From contig JBBDRQ010000011.1 of NCBI GenBank assembly GCA_040905365.1, positions 1 through 58,324 of the forward strand: a DNA stretch of 58,324 nucleotides. Reading direction: 5' to 3'. Both the position numbers and the translations under genes were made by a program. Under the pieces are notes generated by a model. It did not search any database, was not told where the DNA came from, and was given only the letters and a program-made list of their open reading frames with translations. Positions 1-8,532 of this stretch are shown here, one piece after another; position 1 is the first letter of the stretch; each line of letters opens with the position of its first letter. The stretch is from JAHWKV01 sp040905365. GTDB taxonomy: Bacteria > Actinomycetota > CADDZG01 > JAHWKV01.

Positions 1-20
1 AGGAAACACCTCACGCGCTC

Positions 21-54
21 CAAACCTCGCAAACGTTAGTGGTCACGGCACTAG
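21..54 (+). repeat. 34-bp imperfect repeat, copy 1, containing a near-palindrome
   Basis: This stretch matches 13218-13251 at 29 of 34 positions by eye. Its right half (36-54) is the near-palindrome TTAGTG-N7-CACTAG, which is also found on the minus strand at 10796-10814. It lies just before the first gene of the window. It could be a promoter or operator element shared by several glycan transcription units; that role is inferred from position only. Confidence 0.55.
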
Positions 55-55
55 G

Positions 56-331
56 GTGTCAGCCACCAGGGTCGGAGTGGTTGTGGCGGCCTGGCTGCTG
101 GCGGCCGGCCTGTTCGCGCTCGACTATCCATCGGATTTCGAGGACATGTTTGCGTGGCACCTGCACCGGCTCAGCGCCCGTGAGTGCCTGGCAGCAGCCA
201 CAACCGCCGCCGACCCCTGCTTGAACGAGATCTTTCCAAATCAGCCGGGCGTGTTTGAGCGGAGCCGTTACCTTGAGCAGATCGGCTGGGGAGGTTTCAC
301 CGAGGACGGCCAGGATCCACCGGACCTGTAG
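56..331 (+). CDS. Small membrane-anchored hypothetical protein
   Basis: I do not recognise this 91-residue product. One hydrophobic segment near the N-terminus (about residues 6-22, rich in V, A and L) looks like a membrane anchor or uncleaved signal. The remainder is soluble, with two cysteines (in RECLAA and DPCLNE) that could form a disulfide outside the cell. The GTG start has no good ribosome binding site and overlaps a TAGGGT hexamer, so the true start may be further in, for instance the GTG at 77. The gene stands just before the large glycosyltransferase and may share its promoter. Function unknown. Confidence 0.45.
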   Translation: MSATRVGVVVAAWLLAAGLFALDYPSDFEDMFAWHLHRLSARECLAAATTAADPCLNEIFPNQPGVFERSRYLEQIGWGGFTEDGQDPPDL

Positions 332-392
332 ATTGGATTGGTTAGCTTAGGCTGGTAGCGGTTCTAGGAGATTGGTGACGGGGTGGGTATTC

Positions 393-2861
393 ATGACATA
401 CAGTTTGACCATGCCGCTTGACGTCTCGGTCATTGTTCTCAACTTCAACGGGAAGCAGTTTCTCGATACCTGCCTGACGTCGCTGGTCGATCAGGATTTC
501 CCCAAAGAGCGCTTCGAGATAGTCCTGGTGGACAACGGCTCGACGGACGGGTCCGTGGATTACGTGCGGGAAGCCTGGCCTTCGGTCAGGATCTTGAAGC
601 TGGATCGCAACCTGGGGTTTGCCGGCGGGATCAACGCCGGGGTGCGGTTTGCTACCGGCGAGTACGTCGCCTTGATCAACAACGATGCACATGCGCATGT
701 GGACTGGCTAAAGAAGGGTCTGGCCGGTTTTGAGCACAGCATGGACGTCGCCATGGTCGCTTCCAAGATCCTTACTCTGGACGGCAAGACCATCGACTAC
801 GCGGGCGGCGCGCTGTCCTTCTACGGACACGGATTCAAGGTGGGGGTCAACGAGCCCGACGAGGGTCAGTACGACCGGCCCGGCGAGACGTTGTTCGGCT
901 CGGGCTGCGCCCTGTTCATGCCCCGTGACCTGTTCCTTGACACAGGCGGATTCGACGACGACTACTTCGCCTTCTTCGAGGACGTGGACTTGGGCTGGCG
1001 CTTGTGGATCCTGGGCTATCGGGTCCTGTACGAGCCTTCCTCTATCGTCTACCACCGGCATCACGGTACGGCCGATGCTCTGGGGGCGGAGAAGGAGCGT
1101 TTCTTGCTCGAGAGAAACGCCCTCGTGACGATTCTGAAGAACTACGAAGATGAGACCGTGGAGCGTTCGCTGGCACCGGCATTGATGCTGGCGTTGGAGC
1201 GAGGGTTGACTTACTCGGAGGTAAATCGGGAGTCCTACGACCTTGCCCAGCCGGCTTCCTCGGCGGCCTTGGGGAGCGAACAGGTCGATCCGATGACCAT
1301 GTCGCACCTGCTGGCCATCTCGGAGGCGAGCCGCCGCATGCCCCAGATCATGGCCAAGCGTGAGTTTGTCCAAAGCAAGCGCAAGCGCAGCGATAAAGAG
1401 ATCATGGCGCTGTTCGGCGAATCCCTGCGCCCCAACATCTCCGACGAGGGTTTTGCTAAGACGTTCTTCAGCCTCGTGGAGCAAACCGGCCTAAACGAGA
1501 TTTTCCACGGCCGCACCAAGGTGCTGGTTATCACCGGCGATACGGTTTCTTCCAAGATGGCCGGGCCGGCGATCCGGGCGTGGGAAATGTCCGCCGAGCT
1601 GGGCCGCAAGCACGAGGTGAGGCTGTTGGTGCTGGCGCGCTCGGACCTGCAGCCCAAGACGTTCACGATGGAGGTGCTGGACGACGCCACGTTGCCGGAG
1701 CACCTGGACTGGGCCGACGTGGTCATCTTTCAGGGGTTCATCATGCACGCCCATCCGTGCATCGCGGATTCAGGCAAGATCTTGGTGGCCGACCTCTACG
1801 ATCCGTTTCACCTGGAGAACCTGGAGATGTTTCGCCGGGACGATCCCGGCAAGCGCAACAACATTTTCGAAAGCGACCTCGATGTGATCGGCGACCAGTT
1901 GCGCAGCTGTGATTTCTTCATTTGCGCCAGCGAGAAGCAGCGCGACTTTTGGTTGGGGCAGCTCGCCGGCGCCGGCCGGCTCAACCCGCACGTGTACGAC
2001 CGGGACCCGACCCTGCGCACGCTCATAGACGTGGTACCGTTCGGCCTTTCTTCTGAACCGCCCGCCCACACCGAACCGGTGCTGAAGGGCGTTGTGCCGG
2101 GTATCGGTACGGACGACAAGGTGATTTTGTGGGGCGGCGGGATCTACAACTGGTTCGATCCGCTGACGCTGATCAGGGCGGTGGCCAGAGTGGTCCATGA
2201 CCACCCTGAGGTGAAGCTGTTCTTCATGGGCCTGGCTCACCCGAACCCGGACGTTCCCGAGATGCGCATGGCTGTGCAGGCTCGCGAGCTGGCTGAGGAG
2301 CTGGGGCTGGAGGGCAAGCATGTGTTTTTCAACGACGGCTGGGTTCCTTACCGGTACCGGTCCAATTACTTGCTGGAGTCCGATCTGGGCGTCTCGTGCC
2401 ACCTGGAGCACATTGAAACCACCTACTCCTACCGCACCAGGGTGCTTGACTACTTTTGGGCCGAGTTGCCGGTGATCGTCACCCGGGGCGATGCGCTTAG
2501 CTATTTGGTCGAAGAGCGCAATCTGGGTCTGACCGTTGAGCCGGGCGACGTCGACGGCTTCACCGCAGCCATCACCGCCATGTGTGAGGACGAGGAGCTG
2601 GCCCGCGATTGCAGGCTAAATGTCTCCAAGATGCTCCCCGAGCTCGCGTGGGGAGAGGTCATCAAGCCGCTGGACCAGTTCTGCTCGACTCCTCATCGTG
2701 CGGCCGACAAGGTGAATATCGGCCGGATCGGAAACCGGATAAGCCCACGTCGCCGCCTGATGAGACGCATGGCCTCGGCGTACGAGGAAGGCGGACCCGG
2801 ACTGGTGGTAAAGCGGGGGGCCGGTTATTTCGCCCGGCACCTGTTGAACCGGGCCGGTTAA
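393..2861 (+). CDS. Bifunctional glycosyltransferase, GT2 domain plus GT4-like domain
   Basis: Two transferase modules lie in one chain of about 820 residues. The first 270 residues are a GT-A fold GT2 domain of the rhamnosyltransferase type: it opens with SVIVLNFNG, has DNGSTDGS for nucleotide binding, LINNDAH in the DXD position and EDVDLGWR as the acceptor-side acidic motif. After a helical linker, residues from about 370 on form a GT-B fold GT4-like domain, with an N-terminal Rossmann part (VLVITGDTVSSKMAGPAIR) and a nucleotide-binding C-half (ILWGGGIYNWFDPLTLI, then YRTRVLDYFWAELPVI). It probably adds two different sugars to a growing glycan in the cytoplasm. ATG 393 has a GGGGTGGG stretch at good distance; TTG 372, GTG 375 and ATG 411 are alternatives. 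Its stop overlaps the stop of the convergent wzt by 4 bases. Confidence 0.85.
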   Translation: MTYSLTMPLDVSVIVLNFNGKQFLDTCLTSLVDQDFPKERFEIVLVDNGSTDGSVDYVREAWPSVRILKLDRNLGFAGGINAGVRFATGEYVALINNDAHAHVDWLKKGLAGFEHSMDVAMVASKILTLDGKTIDYAGGALSFYGHGFKVGVNEPDEGQYDRPGETLFGSGCALFMPRDLFLDTGGFDDDYFAFFEDVDLGWRLWILGYRVLYEPSSIVYHRHHGTADALGAEKERFLLERNALVTILKNYEDETVERSLAPALMLALERGLTYSEVNRESYDLAQPASSAALGSEQVDPMTMSHLLAISEASRRMPQIMAKREFVQSKRKRSDKEIMALFGESLRPNISDEGFAKTFFSLVEQTGLNEIFHGRTKVLVITGDTVSSKMAGPAIRAWEMSAELGRKHEVRLLVLARSDLQPKTFTMEVLDDATLPEHLDWADVVIFQGFIMHAHPCIADSGKILVADLYDPFHLENLEMFRRDDPGKRNNIFESDLDVIGDQLRSCDFFICASEKQRDFWLGQLAGAGRLNPHVYDRDPTLRTLIDVVPFGLSSEPPAHTEPVLKGVVPGIGTDDKVILWGGGIYNWFDPLTLIRAVARVVHDHPEVKLFFMGLAHPNPDVPEMRMAVQARELAEELGLEGKHVFFNDGWVPYRYRSNYLLESDLGVSCHLEHIETTYSYRTRVLDYFWAELPVIVTRGDALSYLVEERNLGLTVEPGDVDGFTAAITAMCEDEELARDCRLNVSKMLPELAWGEVIKPLDQFCSTPHRAADKVNIGRIGNRISPRRRLMRRMASAYEEGGPGLVVKRGAGYFARHLLNRAG

Positions 2862-3721
2862 CCGCTACCGATTATCGGCGGGGTGGAGTAAGGCGCGCGT
2901 TGGCCCGGCGCCTGGTCGCCGGCCTGAGTCCCCGCCGGCGTGCCGTTGCCGCCGGCACCCAGCTCACCGACAGGCTCACCGGTGTGCACCGCGACTTGGG
3001 CCATGTAGGCGTTGATTATCTCGGAGGCGCTGCCGGTGGTCCGGACCCTGCCATGCTCCAGCCATGCTCCTGAGTCGCACAGTTCCTTTACCATCCCCAT
3101 CGCGTGTGAGACGACCACGATGGTGCACCCGGACTCCTTCAGCTCCTTGAATTTGGTTGCGCATTTTTGCTGGAACTCGGCATCTCCGACTGCCAGGACC
3201 TCGTCTACCAACAGGATGTCGGGCGACACGTTGATCGCGATGGCGAAGCCTAGGCGCACGTACATCCCGGAGGAGTAGTTCTTCACGGGCGTGTCGATGA
3301 AGCGCTCGATGCCGGAAAAGTCGACGATTTCGTCGAACCTGCGGTTCAGCTCCTTGGGATTGATGCCCAGAATCGCCCCGTTGAGGTAAACGTTTTCCCG
3401 TCCGGACAACTCGGGGTGGAAGCCCGCCCCCAACTCCAGCAGTGCCGAGATCGTGCCTTGCGAGTGGATCTTGCCCTTATCCGGAACCAGTATCTTGGCC
3501 AGGCACTTTAGCAACGTCGACTTGCCCGAGCCGTTCTCGCCGATCAATCCGTAGGTCGACGCCTTGGGGATTTGAATCGAGACGTCGTCGAGCGCCCAGA
3601 ATTCCTCGTACACGCCCCGCCGGCGCTTGAGAATCGTCTCCTTCAGGCTCTGATTGCGCTCGTGGTAGATGCGGAAACGCTTGGAAACTCCATCGGCGGT
3701 AATCGCTATGTTTTCGTTCAC
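2858..3721 (-). CDS. wzt: Polysaccharide ABC exporter, ATP-binding subunit (Wzt/TagH type)
   Basis: The nucleotide-binding half of an ABC-2 polysaccharide exporter. It shows the family start (ITADGVSKRFRIYHERNQSLKE), Walker A GENGSGKST, the signature NYSSGMYVRLGFA, Walker B DILLVDEVLAVGD and the switch histidine in VVSHAMG. The polar Gly/Pro/Ala-rich tail is too short for the carbohydrate-binding domain of true O-antigen Wzt, so substrate recognition may need only lipid-linked glycan. GTG 3721 is preferred because it overlaps the permease stop as GTGA; an upstream extension would read through the permease gene. With the permease it should flip a complete lipid-linked glycan to the outer face of the membrane. 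Confidence 0.9.
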   Translation of the reverse strand: MNENIAITADGVSKRFRIYHERNQSLKETILKRRRGVYEEFWALDDVSIQIPKASTYGLIGENGSGKSTLLKCLAKILVPDKGKIHSQGTISALLELGAGFHPELSGRENVYLNGAILGINPKELNRRFDEIVDFSGIERFIDTPVKNYSSGMYVRLGFAIAINVSPDILLVDEVLAVGDAEFQQKCATKFKELKESGCTIVVVSHAMGMVKELCDSGAWLEHGRVRTTGSASEIINAYMAQVAVHTGEPVGELGAGGNGTPAGTQAGDQAPGQRAPYSTPPIIGSG

Positions 3722-4551
3722 AGCTCCTCCGCAAACCTGGCTTCGAGCTTGTTGAAGGTGAACCAGCCCACGACCATGGCTCCGGATGCGCAAACCAGCA
3801 GTATCAGCAAGTTCTTAGCGGTCGGTGCGGCGACGTCGTAGAAGATCGAGCGGTAGGCATCCATAAAGTGAACCATGGGGTTGAGCATGTAGATGGTCTT
3901 CAGGGTAGACGACATACCCTCGGTCTGGAGTATGTAGTCGATGGGATAAATAACCGGAGACGCGTAGAACCACAATAGCAGCAGGATCTGCAGGAAATGC
4001 TCCACGTCTCTGAAGTAGACGTTGAGCGCGGCCAGGGCCAGCCCGATTCCCACTACAAAGAACGTCTGCATGAACATGACCAGCACCGCTACCGGAATCA
4101 GGGGCAGTACCACCTGACCGACGAACAAGAGGGCGACGCTCAGTACCCCCAGCTCGATCAGCAGGTTGGTATTCCACGACAGGACGCTGGAGATGGGCAG
4201 CACGGAGCGGTTGAAGTAGACTTTCTTGATCAGGCCCGCATTGGCGATGACCGAGCCGCTGGCGGCCGTCATCCCTTGGGCCAGGAAGTTCCAAGGCAGC
4301 AGACCGCTGATCAAAAAGAACCCAAAGCTTTGTATTCCGCTGGGGTCCCCTATAGGCGGGGCGATCCTAAAGACGATCGAGAACACGAACGTGAAAATGA
4401 GCATGGTCGCGATCGGGTTAAGCATTGACCACGCCCACCCCAAGACTGAGCGCTTGTACTTACTGCGGTTCTCCCGCAGCGTAAGGTTGATCAACAGTGA
4501 CCGGGCGGCCCCGAACGAGGTGGATTGCAGCGTGCTCACATCGAATACCAT
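3718..4551 (-). CDS. wzm: Polysaccharide ABC exporter, ABC-2 permease subunit (Wzm/TagG type)
   Basis: A 277-residue ABC-2 type permease with about six hydrophobic segments. The N-terminal amphipathic stretch LINLTLRENRSKYKRSVLG followed by WAWSMLNPIATMLIFTFVFS is typical of the TagG/Wzm family, as is the motif NVYFRDVEHFLQILL before the late helices (WFYASPVIYPIDYI). It forms the membrane channel for the ATPase encoded immediately downstream, with translational coupling through GTGA. The gene is transcribed away from the TylF-like methyltransferase gene; the 114-base gap between them holds a long inverted repeat. Confidence 0.9.
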   Translation of the reverse strand: MVFDVSTLQSTSFGAARSLLINLTLRENRSKYKRSVLGWAWSMLNPIATMLIFTFVFSIVFRIAPPIGDPSGIQSFGFFLISGLLPWNFLAQGMTAASGSVIANAGLIKKVYFNRSVLPISSVLSWNTNLLIELGVLSVALLFVGQVVLPLIPVAVLVMFMQTFFVVGIGLALAALNVYFRDVEHFLQILLLLWFYASPVIYPIDYILQTEGMSSTLKTIYMLNPMVHFMDAYRSIFYDVAAPTAKNLLILLVCASGAMVVGWFTFNKLEARFAEEL

Positions 4552-4570
4552 ACGTTAGCCGGGGCATTTG

Positions 4571-4626
4571 CTTGTTGTTGACCAGGGTCGAGGCGCGGAC
4601 ATGCCGCGGCCGCGATCGTCAACAAG
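4571..4626. repeat. Nested inverted repeat between divergent genes
   Basis: TTGTTGAC (4575-4582) is complementary to GTCAACAA (4618-4625), and a second pairing CGCGG/CCGCG can form inside it. The element sits between wzm (minus) and the methyltransferase gene (plus). It could be an operator, or an RNA hairpin in the leader of either transcript. No regulator is identified. Confidence 0.35.
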
Positions 4627-4665
4627 AGGGTCGCCCCGAACGCTTACCGGAAGGGGAGAACAACA

Positions 4666-5517
4666 GTGTCGGAGCTGCCCGAAGTCGCGCAGGCCGGGTC
4701 GGGCCTGGATACTGCCGAGGAGCGTTATCTGGATCTGATGAAGCGGGTCTTGACCCGGACGGGCTTTGTGTCCTACCAGCTGCCGATACCGCGCGGCTGG
4801 CGAAGACTGATCTACAAGCCGATCCGGGATCTGCTCAACCACTGGGGCGGGCTGCAGCTCGTGAGACAGGTAGACGCCGAACACCGGCACATCGGGGGTG
4901 ACTGGCCGGCCGACGCCGAGACCATGGTCGGCATGGTCCGGTTGAACAACCTCCAGGAGTGCGTGACCGACGTGATCACGCGCAAGGTTCCCGGGGATTT
5001 GATCGAGACCGGCGTCTGGCGGGGCGGAGCCAGCATCTTTATGGCCGCCGTTCTTAAGGCCTACGGCGAGACCGACCGGACTTTGTGGGTAGCCGACTCG
5101 TTCAGGGGCCTGCCTGAGCCCGAGGAGGGGACGCATGCAGGCGATGTCGCAGACCCGTTGGTGAAATTTCACGACTTGGCCGTGCCGTTGGACGTTGTGC
5201 AGAACAACTTCCGTAAGTACGGCCTGTTGAGCGAGCAGGTGCGCTTTTTGGTGGGTTGGTTTCAAGACACCCTTCCAAGTGCCGAGGTCGATCAACTGGC
5301 GGTACTGAGGTTGGACGGGGACATGTACGACTCCACTATGGTGGCGTTGGAGTCTCTTTATCCCAAGCTTTCGGTGGGTGGCTACGTGATCGTCGATGAC
5401 TACTCCGCTCTTGCCGCCTGCAAGGACGCGGTCGACGAGTTTCGCGCTCGCGAAGGAATCGACGATCCCATGATTACCGTGGACTGGGCGGCGGTCTACT
5501 GGCAGCGCACCGCATAG
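4666..5517 (+). CDS. TylF/MycF-family sugar O-methyltransferase
   Basis: A 283-residue protein of the macrocin O-methyltransferase (TylF) family, which transfers methyl from S-adenosylmethionine to a sugar hydroxyl. Visible marks are the start of the catalytic core (MVGMVRLNNLQECVTDVI), the SAM-binding segment GDLIETGVWRGGASIFM, the acidic WVADSFRGLP strand end and the metal site region LRLDGDMYDSTMVALESLYPKL followed by GGYVIVDDY; the paired aspartates fit the Mg-dependent TylF mechanism. GTG 4666 has AAGGGGAGAA upstream. In this locus the likely acceptor is a rhamnose or other deoxysugar of the exported glycan. Position specificity cannot be read from the sequence. Confidence 0.85.
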   Translation: MSELPEVAQAGSGLDTAEERYLDLMKRVLTRTGFVSYQLPIPRGWRRLIYKPIRDLLNHWGGLQLVRQVDAEHRHIGGDWPADAETMVGMVRLNNLQECVTDVITRKVPGDLIETGVWRGGASIFMAAVLKAYGETDRTLWVADSFRGLPEPEEGTHAGDVADPLVKFHDLAVPLDVVQNNFRKYGLLSEQVRFLVGWFQDTLPSAEVDQLAVLRLDGDMYDSTMVALESLYPKLSVGGYVIVDDYSALAACKDAVDEFRAREGIDDPMITVDWAAVYWQRTA

Positions 5518-5548
5518 CCGGCGTCCTTCAGGACGGGGCCGGGAGCGA

Positions 5549-5554
5549 TAGGAT
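5549..5554 (+). promoter_or_regulatory. Candidate -10 hexamer TAGGAT
   Basis: TAGGAT fits the actinobacterial sigma-A -10 pattern and lies about 150 bases before the 938-residue trimodular enzyme gene, implying a leader of roughly 145 nt. A small CGTCC/GGACG hairpin (5523-5535), which may end the preceding transcript, stands just upstream. No convincing -35 is visible. Confidence 0.35.
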
Positions 5555-5706
5555 GGTGCAGCTTTGACGCATCTTGCGGTCGAAGGCCATGATGACACTT
5601 CGGCAGCCGACTGCCTCGGTTGCGCCGGTTGGGCGCCTCCGATGTGCGCGGACCGGGTCAAACATCAAAAAGCCACGCTGCGTAGGAGGTTACTGGTGAG
5701 GTTCAA

Positions 5707-8523
5707 GTGAGTATGCCGGATGAAGCCTCCTCGCATCCGGTAGCCCGCGAACCCGAGTTCGGCCACGCGCTGCGCTATGAAACCGGGATCGACTTAGCGC
5801 AGCACAACACCTCTCAGGCGCAGGCGATTTTCCTCTGCGGTTGGGACAAGCGGGTACTGGAGATAGGGCCGGCTACCGGCTCGATGTCCAAGGTTCTGCA
5901 GCAGAGGGGTTGCCGGGTTACCGGCATTGAGGTCGACCCCGAAGCGGCCAAGGTCGCCTCTCAGTATTGCGAGGAGATGATAGTCGGCGATATCGAGGTG
6001 CTCGACCTGGACGAGGCCCTCGGCGACAAACAGTTCGACGCGATCTTGTTCTCTGATGTGCTGGAGCACTTGGTTGATCCCGCCAGGGTGCTGAGGCTCG
6101 TGGCACCGTTTTTGGCCGAGGGCGGCAGCGTATGCGCCTCGATCCCCAACGTTGCTCACGGCAGCGTTCGTCTGGCGTTGTTGGCCGGAGATTTCAGCTA
6201 CCGGGAAAAGGGCCTGCTGGACCGTACCCACCTGCGCTTTTTCAATAAGATGGGTATTGAGCAGCTGTTCGCGGCCGGCGGCTACGTCGTGCGCGACTGG
6301 GAACGAATAAAGGTAGACGTCTTCTCTACGGAGCTGGAGCTAAGGACGGAGGACTACCCGCAGTCGCTGCTGGACGCCCTCCGGCTATCCCCGGAGTTTG
6401 AGACCTACCAGTTCGTGGTCAGGGCCGAGCCGGCCGTAGACGCCGACCAGCGGTTCGGGACCGCTGAAGCGGAAGGCGCGCCCATAACCCAGAACATGCT
6501 TGCTCCACTGTGGGACAAAGAGCTCAAGGTCTGGGAGCTACAACAGGTCGTCCACGGGTTGCACGGGGCGGTACAGAGGCTGGAGGCGGAGCTTAGCGAG
6601 AAGGTAGGCCTTGCCGAGGCCCGAGCGGCCGATCTGCAGCACCAGTTGGATCTGATAGTGAACCGCACCCACTACCAGCTCTGGCAGAAGTTCGTTACGA
6701 CCCTCGACGAGTTGGCGCCTTGGGGTACCCGCCGCCGGCGTCTGATCCTGATTCCCGGTTATGCGGCGAGGATTCTGATGGAGAAAGGGCCCGGCGGTTT
6801 GCTGCTGCATCTGTTGAAGGTGTGGCGTTGGGCGCCGCGTTTGTTCAAGAAGGCGATGCACCCCAGCGCCGCGGCACCCCAGGATCGTTACAAGGTCTGG
6901 GAAGACCTCTATGTCCTGTCCCCGGAGCTGGTCAAAGCGATGCAGCGCAAGTGGAAGAAGTTTGCCAACCAGCCCCGCATCTCCATAGTCATGCCGGTTT
7001 ATAACCCGGACCCGCAGTGGCTGACCGACGCCGTTGAGTCGGTGACCGGCCAGATCTACCCAAAGTGGGAGTTGTGCATTGCCGACGACGGTTCCACGCA
7101 CCCGGAGGTCCGGGAGGTTCTGCGGCGGTACGAAAGTCAGGACTCGCGTATCAAGGTTCAGTATCTCGAGACCAATCAAGGAATAACCGCAGCCTCGTCG
7201 GCTGCGCTGGAGTTGGCGACTGGTGACTACGTGGGGTTCTTGGACCACGACGACGAACTCAAGTCCAACGCGCTGTATCAAGTGGTAAAGCTGCTCAACG
7301 AACAGCCCGATTTGGACTACATATACTCGGATTTGGACCACAAGACCGCGACCGGAGAACTGAAGGATCCGTTCCGCAAGCCCGATTGGTCGCCGGACCT
7401 GCTGCTTAGCTGCAACTACGTCACCCACTTCAGCGTCTTCAGCAAGGCCATCCTGGACAAGGTGGGCGGATTTCGGCCCGGGTACGACGGGAGTCAAGAT
7501 TGGGATCTCGTGCTGCGGGTGACCGAGGCCACCGATCGTATAGCTCACATTAGGGCATGCCTGTATACCTGGAGGCAGGTGCCGGGATCGGCGGCCCGCT
7601 CGGGCGGCGAAAAGCCGTGGGCGCACGAAGCGGCCAAGAGGGCGATCGCCGACTCCCTCGAGCGCCAAGGGGTAAGCGCCACGGTCGAACCGGGTCCCTA
7701 CCTCGGCTACTATCGAGTCAAGTACGAGATCGCAGACAACCCCCTGATCAGCATCATCATCCCGACCCGGGACCGTCTGGACCTGTTGCGCAAGTGCGTC
7801 GAGAGCATAAGGGAGCACACGACCTGGCCCAACTACGAGCTAATCGTCGTGGACAACGGCAGCGAGGAGCAGCAGACGCTGGACTACCTGGAGTCGTTCG
7901 GGGGCACGGTGGTCCGATACCCCGGGCCGTTCAACTTCTCCAAGATCATAAATAGCGCCGCTGCCGAGGCCCGGGGCGACTACCTCTTGTTGCTCAACAA
8001 CGACACGGAAGTGATCACCGATGACTGGATCGAGTCGATGCTGGAGCACGCGCAGCGTGAGGAGGTGGCGGCCGTTGGAGCCCGGCTGCTGTTCCCCGAC
8101 GGTAAGGCGCAGCACGAGGGGGTCATTGTAGGGCCCGGCAACGGCTTGGCCGGCAATGTCGACTACGACAACTACTTCGGTCTGGGCCGGTGCATACACA
8201 ACGCGTCGGCCGTGACGGCCGCGTGCATGTTGACCCGCGCCGAGGTTTTCAACGAGCTGGGTGGCTTCGACGAGGGACTCACCGTGGCTTACAACGACGT
8301 GGATTACTGTCTTCGTGCTGGGGAGAAGGGCTACCGAATCGTCTACACCCCGTATGCGGAGCTCCGGCACGACGAGGCTGCCACCCGCGGCCACACCAAA
8401 GGCGATCACCGGGCGCACCCGGTTGAGGACGAGGAGTATTTCAGGCTGCGCTGGGCCGGATACGAGGATCCTTTTGATCCGCCCAGTCTCAAGATCGACC
8501 ACCCGCTGGTTCCGATAGTCTAG
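5707..8523 (+). CDS. Trimodular methyltransferase-GT2-GT2 enzyme
   Basis: A 938-residue fusion. Residues about 40-220 are a class I SAM methyltransferase (VLEIGPATGSMSKVL as motif I, ILFSDVLEHLVDP as motif post II). A charged helical stretch follows (about 260-330). Residues about 425-660 are a first GT2 domain (ISIVMPVYNPDPQWL, DDGSTHPEV, FLDHDDEL, GGFRPGYDGSQDWDL). Residues about 675-930 are a second (ISIIIPTRDRLDLL, DNGSEEQQ, LLNNDTEV, GGFDEGLTVAYNDVDYCLR). Each GT2 keeps a DXD-like motif, so both may be active. The layout resembles chain-extending polysaccharide synthases in which methylation is tied to elongation or termination. GTG 5707 is taken with the GAGG just upstream; ATG 5713 is possible. 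Confidence 0.85.
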   Translation: MSMPDEASSHPVAREPEFGHALRYETGIDLAQHNTSQAQAIFLCGWDKRVLEIGPATGSMSKVLQQRGCRVTGIEVDPEAAKVASQYCEEMIVGDIEVLDLDEALGDKQFDAILFSDVLEHLVDPARVLRLVAPFLAEGGSVCASIPNVAHGSVRLALLAGDFSYREKGLLDRTHLRFFNKMGIEQLFAAGGYVVRDWERIKVDVFSTELELRTEDYPQSLLDALRLSPEFETYQFVVRAEPAVDADQRFGTAEAEGAPITQNMLAPLWDKELKVWELQQVVHGLHGAVQRLEAELSEKVGLAEARAADLQHQLDLIVNRTHYQLWQKFVTTLDELAPWGTRRRRLILIPGYAARILMEKGPGGLLLHLLKVWRWAPRLFKKAMHPSAAAPQDRYKVWEDLYVLSPELVKAMQRKWKKFANQPRISIVMPVYNPDPQWLTDAVESVTGQIYPKWELCIADDGSTHPEVREVLRRYESQDSRIKVQYLETNQGITAASSAALELATGDYVGFLDHDDELKSNALYQVVKLLNEQPDLDYIYSDLDHKTATGELKDPFRKPDWSPDLLLSCNYVTHFSVFSKAILDKVGGFRPGYDGSQDWDLVLRVTEATDRIAHIRACLYTWRQVPGSAARSGGEKPWAHEAAKRAIADSLERQGVSATVEPGPYLGYYRVKYEIADNPLISIIIPTRDRLDLLRKCVESIREHTTWPNYELIVVDNGSEEQQTLDYLESFGGTVVRYPGPFNFSKIINSAAAEARGDYLLLLNNDTEVITDDWIESMLEHAQREEVAAVGARLLFPDGKAQHEGVIVGPGNGLAGNVDYDNYFGLGRCIHNASAVTAACMLTRAEVFNELGGFDEGLTVAYNDVDYCLRAGEKGYRIVYTPYAELRHDEAATRGHTKGDHRAHPVEDEEYFRLRWAGYEDPFDPPSLKIDHPLVPIV

Positions 8524-8532
8524 GCAATTCAC

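Noticed and set aside
1235..2411. Long open frames antisense to the GT2-GT4 gene and to many other genes
   Set aside because: They arise from GC-rich codon usage on the opposite strand, lack conserved motifs and overlap well-supported genes entirely.
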